A stretch of 64,000 bases of DNA. It comes from Arthrobacter sp. zg-Y20. Its GTDB lineage: Bacteria; Actinomycetota; Actinomycetes; Actinomycetales; Micrococcaceae. The stretch spans positions 1,302,001-1,366,000 of the forward strand of contig NZ_CP126241.1 of assembly GCF_030142075.1 (NCBI RefSeq), in the 5' to 3' direction. Of this stretch, positions 17,735 through 26,157 are shown piece by piece (position 1 is the stretch's first letter; the number at the start of each line of letters is the position of its first letter). A model generated the notes under the pieces. The model searched no databases, was not told the origin of the DNA, and saw only the letters and a list, made by a program, of their open reading frames with translations. The translations under genes were made by a program, and so were the position numbers.

Positions 17735-19960
17735 ATGGAGGGTCCCGAAATTCAGTTCTCAGAAGCCGTCATTGACAACGGCAAATACGGCACGCGCGTT
17801 ATCCGGTTCGAAACCGGACGCCTTGCCCAGCAGGCAGCCGGCGCCGCAATGGTCTACATCGACGAAGACACCGCCCTGCTCTCGGCCACGTCCGCCGGCA
17901 AGTCCCCGCGTGAAGGTTTCGATTTCTTCCCGCTGACCGTGGACGTCGAGGAGCGTATGTACGCTGCCGGCCGCATCCCGGGCTCGTTCTTCCGCCGCGA
18001 AGGCCGCCCGTCCACCGAAGCCATCCTGGCCTGCCGCCTGATGGACCGCCCGCTGCGCCCCGCCTTTGTGAAGGGCCTGCGCAACGAGGTCCAGATTGTG
18101 GTCACCGTGCTGGCGATCAACCCCGACGTGCTTTACGACGTGGTTGCCATCAACGCTTCCTCCATGTCCACCCAGCTGAGCGGCCTGCCGTTCTCCGGCC
18201 CGATCGGCGGCGTCCGCGTTGCCCTGGTCGACGGCCAGTGGGTTGCCTTCCCCAAGCACTCCGAGCTGGAGCGCGCCGTGTTCTCCATGGTGGTTGCCGG
18301 CCGCATTGCCGGTGACGACGTCGCCATCATGATGGTCGAGGCCGAAGCCACCGACAACGCCTGGAACCTCATCAAGGACGAGGGCGCTACCGCCCCGACC
18401 GAAGAGGTTGTTGCAGAAGGCCTTGAGGCTGCAAAGCCGTTCATCAAGGTTCTGTGCGACGCCCAGTCGGACCTGGCCGCACGCGCTGCCAAGCCCACCG
18501 TCGAGTTCCCGATCTTCCTGGACTACCAGGACGACGTGTACGAGGCCGTTGAAGCTGCAGCTGCCGAGAAGCTGGCCAAGGTCTTCTCCATCGCCGACAA
18601 GCAGGAGCGCGACGCTGCTTCCGACGAGCTGAAGAACGAAATCAAGGCTTCCCTTGCCGAGAAGTTCGAAGGCCGCGAAGGAGAAATCTCCGCAGCTTTC
18701 CGCTCCGTCACCAAGCAGGTTGTGCGCCAGCGCATCCTCAAGGAGCAGGTCCGCATCGACGGCCGCGGCCTGACGGACATCCGCCAGCTCACCGCCGAGG
18801 TCGAGGTCCTGCCCCGCGTGCACGGTTCGGCCATCTTCGAGCGCGGCGAAACCCAGATCCTGGGCGTCACCACGCTGAACATGCTGAAGATGGAACAGCA
18901 GATCGATTCGCTGTCGCCGGTAACGCGCAAGCGCTACATGCACAACTACAACTTCCCGCCGTACTCCACCGGTGAGACCGGCCGCGTGGGCTCGCCCAAG
19001 CGACGCGAAATCGGCCACGGCGCCCTCGCCGAGCGCGCACTGGTTCCGGTGCTGCCCTCGCGTGAAGAGTTCCCGTACGCCATCCGCCAGGTATCCGAGG
19101 CGCTCAGCTCCAACGGCTCCACCTCCATGGGCTCGGTCTGCGCTTCCACGCTGTCCATGCTCAACGCCGGCGTACCGCTGCGCGCACCGGTTGCCGGCAT
19201 CGCCATGGGCCTGGTCTCCGACCAGGTTGACGGCGAAACCCGCTACGCAGCCCTGACCGATATCCTCGGCGCCGAAGATGCCTTCGGTGACATGGACTTC
19301 AAGGTTGCCGGTACCTCCGAGTTCGTCACGGCCATCCAGCTGGACACCAAGCTCGACGGTATCCCCGCCTCCGTGCTGGCAGCAGCGCTGAAGCAGGCCC
19401 GCGAAGCTCGCCTGCACATCCTCGACGTGATGCAGGCCGCCATTGACGCACCGGACGAGCTCTCCGAGTTCGCTCCGCGCATCATCTCGGTGAAGATCCC
19501 CGTGGATAAGATCGGCGAGGTCATTGGCCCGAAGGGCAAGATGATCAACCAGATCCAGGAGGACACCGGTGCCGTCATCTCCATCGAAGATGACGGCACC
19601 GTCCTCATCGGCGCAACCGACGGCGGCTCCGCCGAGGCTGCCCGCGCGGCGATCAACGCGATCGCCAATCCGATGGTTCCGGAAATCGGCGAGCGTTACC
19701 TGGGTACGGTCGTCAAGACCACCACCTTCGGTGCCTTCGTCTCCCTGACCCCGGGCAAGGACGGCCTGCTGCACATCTCCGAGCTGCGTAAGCTCGCCGG
19801 CGGCAAGCGCGTGGACAACGTCGACGACGTCGTCTCCGTGGGCCAGAAGGTCCAGGTCGAAATCACCAAGATCGATGACCGCGGAAAGCTTTCGCTCTCC
19901 CCGGTGGTTGCTGAAGACGCCGAAGGCGACGAAGCAGCAGAAACCGAGTCTGCAGAGTAA
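17735..19960 (+). CDS. pnp: Polyribonucleotide nucleotidyltransferase (PNPase)
   Basis: PNPase degrades RNA 3'-5' by phosphorolysis and can also add tails. I start at ATG 17735, with GGAGG 10 nt upstream; the 82 codons open upstream have no family similarity. The 741-residue product has two RNase PH cores ('[21 protein letters not shown]'-type motif at about 90-110; '[17 protein letters not shown]' and '[16 protein letters not shown]' in the second), an all-helical linker, a KH domain ('[22 protein letters not shown]') and an S1 domain ('[28 protein letters not shown]'; both cited in part). The M16 peptidase gene starts at the base after its TAA. Confidence 0.97.
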   Translation: MEGPEIQFSEAVIDNGKYGTRVIRFETGRLAQQAAGAAMVYIDEDTALLSATSAGKSPREGFDFFPLTVDVEERMYAAGRIPGSFFRREGRPSTEAILACRLMDRPLRPAFVKGLRNEVQIVVTVLAINPDVLYDVVAINASSMSTQLSGLPFSGPIGGVRVALVDGQWVAFPKHSELERAVFSMVVAGRIAGDDVAIMMVEAEATDNAWNLIKDEGATAPTEEVVAEGLEAAKPFIKVLCDAQSDLAARAAKPTVEFPIFLDYQDDVYEAVEAAAAEKLAKVFSIADKQERDAASDELKNEIKASLAEKFEGREGEISAAFRSVTKQVVRQRILKEQVRIDGRGLTDIRQLTAEVEVLPRVHGSAIFERGETQILGVTTLNMLKMEQQIDSLSPVTRKRYMHNYNFPPYSTGETGRVGSPKRREIGHGALAERALVPVLPSREEFPYAIRQVSEALSSNGSTSMGSVCASTLSMLNAGVPLRAPVAGIAMGLVSDQVDGETRYAALTDILGAEDAFGDMDFKVAGTSEFVTAIQLDTKLDGIPASVLAAALKQAREARLHILDVMQAAIDAPDELSEFAPRIISVKIPVDKIGEVIGPKGKMINQIQEDTGAVISIEDDGTVLIGATDGGSAEAARAAINAIANPMVPEIGERYLGTVVKTTTFGAFVSLTPGKDGLLHISELRKLAGGKRVDNVDDVVSVGQKVQVEITKIDDRGKLSLSPVVAEDAEGDEAAETESAE

Positions 19961-21355
19961 ATGCCGGACTTTTCCGATGGTGCCCGTCCCGTGTCCGCTT
20001 CGCAGGGACACGGGACGGTCGTCAAGCTTCCACTGACCACGTTGCCCTCCGACCCGACCCTCGTGGTCGGCACTCCGGGAGGCGCTGTCGTGCGCCGTTC
20101 GGTGCTGCCCGGCGGCGTCCGGGTACTGACGGAGGAAATGCCCGGCCAGCGGAGTACGGCCATCGGATTCTGGGTTGGGGTCGGCTCGCGGGATGAAGCC
20201 GCGGGCCGGCACGGCTCCACCCACTTCCTTGAGCACCTGCTGTTCAAGGGCACCAGCCGCCGTTCGGCGCTGGACATCGCCTCGGCTTTTGACGAGGTGG
20301 GCGGTGAGTCCAATGCGGCCACCGCCAAGGAGAGCACCTGCTATTACGCACGGGTGCTCGACACCGACCTTCCCATGGCCATTGACGTCATCACCGACAT
20401 GGTCACCTCCGCCGTCCTGGACCCGGACGAGCTGGAGCAGGAGCGCGACGTCATCCTGGAAGAAATTGCCATGGACAATGACGATCCCGCGGACCTGTGC
20501 CACGAACGCTTCTCCGAAGCCGTTCTCGGGGACCACCCGCTGGGACGTCCCATCGGCGGTACCCCGGAAGCCATCCGCAGCGTCTCGCGCGAAGCAGTGC
20601 TGGAGCACTACCACCGGTACTACCGTCCCTCGGAACTGGTGGTTACTGCTGCCGGCGGACTGGACCATGACCAGGTCTGCACCCTCGTTTTTGAAGCCCT
20701 CCGCACTGCTGGCTGGGACCTTGATCCTGCAGCCACACCGTCTCCCCGCCGCAACACCGAACCCGCACTGATCTCCGGCACCGCGGGCGTACACGTATAC
20801 AACCGGCCGGTGGAGCAGGCGAACATCGTGATGGGCTGCCCGTCGCTGACTGCCACGGATGACCGTCGCTTTGCGATGAGCGTGCTGAACACGATCCTCG
20901 GCGGCGGCATGTCCTCGCGCCTGTTCCAGGAGATCCGCGAGAAGCGCGGCCTGGTGTACTCCACCTACTCCTTCTCGGCGTCGTACGCCGACGCCGGCTA
21001 CTTCGGCATGTACGCCGGTTGCTCTCCTGCCAAGACCCGGCAGGTCATTGACCTGCTCGGGAGCGAACTTGAGCGCCTGGCGGCCGACGGCGTTGAGCCG
21101 GCGGAACTTGCCAAGGCCCTGGGCCAGATTTCCGGTGGCATGGTTCTCGGGCTGGAGGACTCCGGTTCGCGGATGTCCCGGCTCGGGCGTGCTGAACTGG
21201 TCAGCGGCGAATTCATCGACATTGACGAGTCCCTGCGGCGGATCCACTCCGTCACTGCGGAGCAGGTCCAGGAGCTGGCCGCTGAGCTGGCTGCGGCGCC
21301 GCGGACCATCACGGTGGTTGGACCCTTCGAGTCAGCGACGGAATTGGGCTTCTAG
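19961..21355 (+). CDS. M16 family zinc metallopeptidase
   Basis: This 464-residue pitrilysin/processing-peptidase-like protein carries the inverted zinc motif HxxEH as 'STHFLEHLLFKGT', with the third ligand Glu expected in 'NAATAKESTCYYARVL'. 'LGRPIGGTPEAI' and the C-terminal 'LGGGMSSRLFQEIREKRGLVY' (part) are typical of the family. About 50 extra N-terminal residues precede the 'SVLPGGVRVLTEEMPG' start of the domain. It follows pnp with no spacer, a linkage seen widely in actinobacteria and Firmicutes. The substrate is unknown. No signal peptide is seen, so it is probably cytoplasmic. Confidence 0.92.
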   Translation: MPDFSDGARPVSASQGHGTVVKLPLTTLPSDPTLVVGTPGGAVVRRSVLPGGVRVLTEEMPGQRSTAIGFWVGVGSRDEAAGRHGSTHFLEHLLFKGTSRRSALDIASAFDEVGGESNAATAKESTCYYARVLDTDLPMAIDVITDMVTSAVLDPDELEQERDVILEEIAMDNDDPADLCHERFSEAVLGDHPLGRPIGGTPEAIRSVSREAVLEHYHRYYRPSELVVTAAGGLDHDQVCTLVFEALRTAGWDLDPAATPSPRRNTEPALISGTAGVHVYNRPVEQANIVMGCPSLTATDDRRFAMSVLNTILGGGMSSRLFQEIREKRGLVYSTYSFSASYADAGYFGMYAGCSPAKTRQVIDLLGSELERLAADGVEPAELAKALGQISGGMVLGLEDSGSRMSRLGRAELVSGEFIDIDESLRRIHSVTAEQVQELAAELAAAPRTITVVGPFESATELGF

Positions 21356-21367
21356 CCGCACTTCGTC

Positions 21368-21399
21368 AAAGCCGGGAACGCTGGGCGTTCCCGGCTTTT
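21368..21399 (+). terminator. Rho-independent terminator of the pnp-M16 operon
   Basis: AAAGCCGGGAACGC pairs perfectly with GCGTTCCCGGCTTT across TGG, followed by one further T. It lies 13 nt after the stop. Confidence 0.88.
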
Positions 21400-21539
21400 G
21401 CTGTTTCCCTGGGCTGTGGGAGGGGTGTGAGGGGGCGTGTGGGGCGGCGCGTGTCGACGCGCCGGATGCTGGTACCTGTATGTCCAAGTACTTTATCCAC
21501 AGCCCCCAAACACCCGTTGTTGCGGCCTTTTGCCGCCGT

Positions 21540-21560
21540 TACTATCGAACACATGTTCGA
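21540..21560 (+). promoter_or_regulatory. LexA (SOS) box and leaderless promoter of the DUF222/HNH gene
   Basis: TCGAACACATGTTCGA (21545-21560) is a perfect dyad matching the Gram-positive LexA box CGAAC-N4-GTTCG. It overlaps both the -10 TACTAT (21540-21545) and the ATG at 21553, so bound LexA would block the transcript at its start. TTGTTG (21517-21522) is 17 bp upstream of the -10. Confidence 0.75.
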
Positions 21561-23035
21561 ATCAACAGGTACTCACGGCAGCGCCGGACCGCACTTAAGA
21601 CTTGCAGATGCGGGCCCGCACGCTGCGTTTGAGATGCACCCGAAAGCGGCATCAACTGCCGCAGTAGCTGCCCTGACGCTGGGACTTTCTTCGCCTGACA
21701 CGCTGGCCGCGATTGCTGCTGATTCCGATGCGGGGCTTGTTGACCGGCTCCGTGCTTTGGAGGAGCTGAAGGCTGCTGCGTGTGCGGCGCAGGCCCGGGT
21801 GGCGGCGGCGTTGGACGTGTCCGTGCGTGCGGCTCATGCCCGGGCCGGGCTGCCGGCGGAGAAGCATGGTGTGGGCGTTGGAGCGCAGGTGGCTTTGGCG
21901 TGGCGGGAGTCTCCGGCCCGCGGCGGCCGGATTCTGGGCTTCGCGAAGGCCTTGACCCGGGAGATGCCGTGCACGCTCAAAGCGTTCTCGGAAGGCCACA
22001 TCAGTGAGTGGCGGGCGACCCTGCTGGTCCGCGAGACTGCCTGCCTGTCCGTGGCGGACCGGCAACTGGTGGACCGTGAAATCGCCGGGGATCCTGCCGG
22101 GTTGGACGGGTTGGGGGATGGACGCCTGATTGCGAGGATCCGGAAGATCACGTACCGGCTTGATCAGGCCGCGTTGGTGCGGCGGGCGGCGAAGGCGGAG
22201 GCGGACCGGTTTGTGTCCTGCCGTCCGGCTCCGGACACCATGACGTACCTGACGGGTCTGCTGCCGGTGGCCCAGGGGGTTGCGGTGTATGCGGCCTTGT
22301 GCCGGGCTGCGGATTCGTTGCGGGCCCGGGGCGATGCCCGCGGCCGGGGGCAGATCATGGCTGACACGATGGTTGAACGCATCACCGGCCAGGCAAAGGC
22401 TGAGCAGGTGCCGGTGGAAGTGCAGCTGGTAATGACGGACCGAACCCTGCTGGCCGAAGATAAGGAGCCGGCATACCTGGCCGGGTACGGGGTGGTTCCG
22501 GCACCGTGGGCACGGAACCTGGTAGGCAAGGGCGCCCGTCGAAGGGCTCAGAAGACAGGGAAGCCGGGGGAGTCGGGGGAAACGGGGGAGTCCTCTCCCG
22601 GATTCTGGCTGCGCCGCCTCTACACGGCCCCGAGTTCCGGGGAGCTGCTGGCCATGGACTCGAAGGCCCGGGTTCGTACCGGTGTCCCTGGCCCGATTGA
22701 TCACGGTACGGGACCAGATGTGCCGGACCCCGTGGTGTGATGCGCCGATCCGGCACCAGGACCATATTCGGCCGCACCGTGACGACGGTCCCACGGAGGC
22801 AGCCAATATCCAGGGGCTGTGCGAGGCGTGCAACCAGGCCAAGGAGGCACCAGGCTGGAAGGCAACAGTCATCGGGGCACCCGGCACCACCGATCAGCCG
22901 ACACCGCGGGTCCGGAAGGCCACTGCTGCCCCAACCGCCCGGAAGGCCACGTGTGCCCGCTGGCACACTGTGGAGATCAGCACGCCAACCGGCCATCGGT
23001 ACCGGTCGACGGCTCCACCCTTGCCGGGCGCCTAA
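21553..23035 (+). pseudogene. DUF222 / HNH endonuclease (13E12-type) gene, frameshifted
   Basis: The first frame (21553-22740) encodes a DUF222 protein: 'RLRALEELKAAACAAQARVAAALD', 'VGAQVALAWRESPARGGRILG' and 'LTGLLPVAQGVAVYAAL' (parts). It reads in register to '[13 protein letters not shown]', then runs into '[12 protein letters not shown]' and stops. The next frame continues with '[29 protein letters not shown]' (in part), the HNH nuclease domain, to 23035. One extra G in CCCGGG at 22667-22672 explains the break; removing it would restore about 494 codons. Either the gene is decayed or this is a sequence error. ATG 21553 is supported by the -10 spacing and the LexA box. In mycobacteria several genes of this 13E12 repeat family are LexA-regulated. 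Confidence 0.85.
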
Positions 23036-23292
23036 CCCCCGGCGAACGGGGGCAGGATATCCACAACGTCGCCCTCCTGCAGAAGCATGGCCCGATCCTG
23101 GGCTGCGGTTTCATTCACCAGGAACGTACTGCGCGCAATCACGGTGGCAAGCACCGGCACCCCGGGCCCGGCGGCCGGATACTTCGCACCCAGCTTTTCC
23201 GCCAGTTCGCCCAGTGTCAGGGGTCCTTCATCCAGGGTTTCTTCTTCTGTGCCGGCTGCCGCTTTCGCAGCGCCGAAATATCGGATCAGCAC
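23032..23292 (-). CDS. moaD: Molybdopterin synthase sulfur carrier subunit MoaD
   Basis: The 86-residue ubiquitin-like protein ends in the essential 'FAGG', whose terminal Gly is thiocarboxylated to give sulfur to molybdopterin synthase. '[17 protein letters not shown]' and '[16 protein letters not shown]' are typical MoaD. Its start touches the moaA stop (23293), so it is translated directly after moaA. Its stop overlaps the stop of the convergent HNH reading frame. The partner MoaE is encoded 7 kb away at 30236. Confidence 0.92.
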   Translation of the reverse strand: MLIRYFGAAKAAAGTEEETLDEGPLTLGELAEKLGAKYPAAGPGVPVLATVIARSTFLVNETAAQDRAMLLQEGDVVDILPPFAGG

Positions 23293-24495
23293 CTAGCCAC
23301 CTATCGCGCTCATGGTTCGTTCAGGCTGTACATAGTCGGGCGCACCCAGCCCAACGTGGGCCATCCCGTGGGCCTTCGGTTTGCCCCACATTGCTTCCTG
23401 CCACCGCCGGACCACCGCGTCGTCGTCCACTCCGCTGCGCATCAAGGCGAGCAGGTCTGTTTCCTCGTGGGAGAAAAGGCAGCTGCGCACTTTCCCCTCT
23501 GCCGTGACCCGGGTCCGCACACACTCGGCACAGAACGGCTCCGTGACGGAGGCAATGATCCCCACCGTGCCGGCCACGGTTTCCGGCGTGGCCCGCCGAC
23601 GGACCTCCCACCGCTGGGCAGGAGCACCGTTGCGTTCCCGGGGGTCCGGAGTCAGGACGAAGTCCCGCTCCAGCAGGCTCCGCATCTCGGCGGCGGTGAT
23701 CATGCCGTCGCGGGTCCAGCCATGGTCGGCATCGAGCGGCATCTGCTCAATGAAACGCAGCTCGAAACCGTTGCTGACGGCCCATTCCAGCAGATCCGGG
23801 GCCTCGGCGTCGTTGATGCCGCGCATCAGCACCGCATTGATCTTCACAAGACCCAGGCCCACCCGCGCCGCTTCCTCCAACCCGCGCAGCACACGGTCCA
23901 GGAAAGGCCGCCGGGTCAGCTGCGCAAAAGTGTCCGGATGCAGGGAATCGAGGGAAACGTTTATGCGGGTCAGGCCCGCCTCCTTGAGTGCCTGGGCCTT
24001 TTTGTCCAGGCCCAGGCCGTTGGTGGTTAGCGAGATCGGCAGATCGGGATGGTTGGCCCGGATCCCGGCAATAATGTCCACCAGATCGGCACGCACCAGC
24101 GGTTCGCCGCCGGTCAGGCGCAGCTCCCGCACCCCCAGCCGGTCCACACCGATACGGACCAGCCGCACAATTTCGTCCCGTGACAGGACTTTGTCCTTGG
24201 CCAGCCAGTCCAACCCCTCGGCGGGCATGCAATACGTGCAGCGGAGGTTGCATTTGTCCGTCAGTGAGAGGCGCATATCGGTGGCCCTGCGCCCATACCT
24301 GTCCAGCAGGCCGTCCGCCGCGGCGGGGCCGGGGGACAGCACAGCCGTGGCCGGCGCTTCAGCAGCCGCCGGAACCGGGGCCATCGGTACGCTGAATTCT
24401 GCTGTACTGGACTCTGATGTACTAGTTGGTGATGATCCGGTCCCCGGTGCGTGTGGGGAAGGGCCAACGGCAGGCATTCCCAGCTGTATTCCCAT
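23293..24495 (-). CDS. moaA: GTP 3',8-cyclase MoaA
   Basis: MoaA is the radical-SAM enzyme that starts molybdenum cofactor synthesis by cyclising GTP. The 400-residue protein has the SAM cluster 'CNLRCTYC' (CxxxCxxC), 'LTGGEPLVRADL', the C-terminal cluster 'CAECVRTRVTAEGKVRSC', and the C-terminal GG that MoaA needs for activity. About 65 residues of Ala/Pro/Ser-rich sequence precede the conserved 'YGRRATDMRLSLTDKC'; an internal start is possible. For ATG 24495, TAACCT ends 6 nt upstream, suggesting a leaderless mRNA. It is divergent from modA. Confidence 0.94.
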   Translation of the reverse strand: MGIQLGMPAVGPSPHAPGTGSSPTSTSESSTAEFSVPMAPVPAAAEAPATAVLSPGPAAADGLLDRYGRRATDMRLSLTDKCNLRCTYCMPAEGLDWLAKDKVLSRDEIVRLVRIGVDRLGVRELRLTGGEPLVRADLVDIIAGIRANHPDLPISLTTNGLGLDKKAQALKEAGLTRINVSLDSLHPDTFAQLTRRPFLDRVLRGLEEAARVGLGLVKINAVLMRGINDAEAPDLLEWAVSNGFELRFIEQMPLDADHGWTRDGMITAAEMRSLLERDFVLTPDPRERNGAPAQRWEVRRRATPETVAGTVGIIASVTEPFCAECVRTRVTAEGKVRSCLFSHEETDLLALMRSGVDDDAVVRRWQEAMWGKPKAHGMAHVGLGAPDYVQPERTMSAIGG

Positions 24496-24501
24496 CCCTC
24501 G

Positions 24502-24527
24502 AGGTTACGCTCTTTCACAGTTAGGCT
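24502..24527. promoter_or_regulatory. Overlapping divergent leaderless promoters of moaA and modA
   Basis: The starts of moaA (24495, minus) and modA (24534, plus) are 38 bp apart. TAACCT (24507-24502, minus strand) is 6 nt from the moaA ATG; TAGGCT (24522-24527) is 6 nt from the modA ATG. Polymerases at the two sites would interfere, so joint regulation is likely. Confidence 0.5.
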
Positions 24528-24533
24528 CTATGA

Positions 24534-25322
24534 ATGCGCTTTGTTCTCCGGGTCCGCAGGACCTTGGCGGCGTGCGCGGCGGTTTTCCTGGCCACGTGCA
24601 CGGCCGCGTGTGCGTCCACCGGCTCCGGCGCAGAGGGCGACGGCGGCGTCACCGTTTTCGCCGCATCGTCCCTCACTGACGTGGTGGAGACGCTGAACGC
24701 CGCGTACGACGGCGGGGGGAAGCTGCGCATCAACGTTGGTTCCAGCAGCCAGCTCGTGGCACAACTGCAGTCGGGGGCGCAGGCCGACGTCGTGATCACC
24801 GCTGATCTTGAATCGCTTGACCCCCTGCGCGCATCCGGCCTGCTGGCGGAGGAAACCGTGCTGGCCAGCAACACGCTGGTCCTGGCTTATGCGCCGGGCA
24901 ATCCCGCCGGAATTGCAGCGCTGGGCGACGCCGCGAACGACGCGGTGCGCACCGCCGTCTGCGCTCCTTCCGTTCCCTGCGGCCGGGCTGCGGAGCGGAT
25001 CCTGGTAACCGCCGGCCTGGCCTTGCAGGCCCCCAGCATCGAGGACAGCGTGCGATCAGTGCTGGCCAAGGTGTCCACCGGGCAGGCCGACGCCGGTTTT
25101 GTCTACCGGACCGACGCCCTGGCAGCAGCGGGCACGGGCGTTGGATTCCTGCCGCTGGATGATCCGGCACCAAACCGTTATCCGGCCGCCCTGACCGCCG
25201 AAGGAGCCGGAAATGCCAGTGCCGCAGCGTTCTATGAATGGCTCACCGGCTCCGATGCCGCAGCCATCCTCGCCGAGGCAGGCTTCGGCCCCGCCGGCAC
25301 AGGACACACCGATGCCCCCTAA
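24534..25322 (+). CDS. modA: Molybdate ABC transporter substrate-binding lipoprotein ModA
   Basis: The 262-residue product has a basic N-terminus, a hydrophobic stretch and a lipobox-like 'CTAAC', so it is probably a lipoprotein on the outer membrane face. The mature part has 'VTVFAASSLTDVVETLNAAYD', 'NVGSSSQLVAQLQSGAQADVVITAD' (in part) and 'KVSTGQADAGFVYRTDA', all diagnostic of ModA, which binds molybdate/tungstate through Ser residues. It opens the plus-strand Moco operon and overlaps modB by 11 bp. Confidence 0.93.
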   Translation: MRFVLRVRRTLAACAAVFLATCTAACASTGSGAEGDGGVTVFAASSLTDVVETLNAAYDGGGKLRINVGSSSQLVAQLQSGAQADVVITADLESLDPLRASGLLAEETVLASNTLVLAYAPGNPAGIAALGDAANDAVRTAVCAPSVPCGRAAERILVTAGLALQAPSIEDSVRSVLAKVSTGQADAGFVYRTDALAAAGTGVGFLPLDDPAPNRYPAALTAEGAGNASAAAFYEWLTGSDAAAILAEAGFGPAGTGHTDAP

Positions 25323-26157
25323 TACTTCCGTCCCTGCCCGCGCTCGGACTTCCCTGCGGGACCGGGAAGCGCGCGCAACCACACCCGGCTGGCTCTGGCT
25401 GCCGGCCGGTCTCGCCCTGCTGCTGTGTGCCGGACCCGTTGCCGCCCTGCTGCTGAACGTCCCGTGGACCTCCCTTTCAGACCTGCTGGACTCGGACCAG
25501 GCCCGGACCGCGCTGGGGCTGTCCCTGGCCACCTCGGTTATCTCCACGCTGATCTGCGTCCTGCTGGGGCTGCCGCTGGCTGTCCTGTTCAGCAAACTCG
25601 AGGGGCCCGCTATACAGCTCATGCGAGGGATCCTGCTGATCCCGCTGGTACTCTCACCCGTCGTCTCCGGCATTGCCCTGCTCTATTTCTGGGGCAGGCA
25701 CGGGATTGCCGGCCGGCTGTTGGGCGCAGCAGGGCTCGACGTCGGCTACTCACCGGCCGCCGTAGTGATTGTCCAGGTGTTCGTGTCGCTGCCGTTTTTT
25801 GTGGTCGCCTCGTTGAACAGCCTTTCGGCCGTGGACCGGGACCTGGAAATGGCTGCCGCCACCTCGGGTGCCGGCCCAACCGCCATCCTGCGCCACATCA
25901 CCCTTCCCCTGGCGCTGCCCGGCATTGTGGCCGGAGCGCTGCTGGCTTTTGCCCGCTCCCTGGGTGAATACGGGGCAACCATCACCTTCGCCGGAAGCAT
26001 CGAAGGCCGCACCCGCACCCTGCCGCTGCAAATCGAGCTGAGCCTGAACTCCAACCAGCCGCAGGCGGCACTGGGGATCTGCCTGATGCTCATTGCCCTG
26101 TACCTTCTGGTCCTGCTGCTGGCCCGGCTCGGCGCCGGACGGCTGCTGCCGCGATGA
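25312..26157 (+). CDS. modB: Molybdate ABC transporter permease ModB
   Basis: I start the 281-residue permease at ATG 25312, inside the modA 3' end. It has a leader of about 25 residues, then six predicted helices. The ABC permease EAA-type loop 'EMAAATSGAGPTAILRHITLPLALPGI' (in part) is where an ATPase docks. 'SLGEYGATITFAGSIEGRTRTLPLQI' (in part) is a ModB hallmark. The ATP-binding partner ModC is not encoded in the operon or elsewhere in the window. The next gene starts at 26154, overlapping the stop. Confidence 0.93.
   Translation: MPPNTSVPARARTSLRDREARATTPGWLWLPAGLALLLCAGPVAALLLNVPWTSLSDLLDSDQARTALGLSLATSVISTLICVLLGLPLAVLFSKLEGPAIQLMRGILLIPLVLSPVVSGIALLYFWGRHGIAGRLLGAAGLDVGYSPAAVVIVQVFVSLPFFVVASLNSLSAVDRDLEMAAATSGAGPTAILRHITLPLALPGIVAGALLAFARSLGEYGATITFAGSIEGRTRTLPLQIELSLNSNQPQAALGICLMLIALYLLVLLLARLGAGRLLPR

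Noticed and set aside
17759-21247. 1162-codon open frame opposite pnp and the M16 gene
   Set aside because: Same reason: a shadow of strong codon bias on the coding strand, with no ribosome site or domain.
21446-21463. GGCGCGT-GTCG-ACGCGCC hairpin after the M16 terminator
   Set aside because: A G-rich 7-bp stem with no T-run, between a complete terminator and the DUF222 promoter; no function can be supported.
21493-21501. TTATCCACA, a perfect DnaA box
   Set aside because: It is single, with no cluster, AT-rich unwinding element or dnaA/dnaN genes nearby, so it is not an origin.
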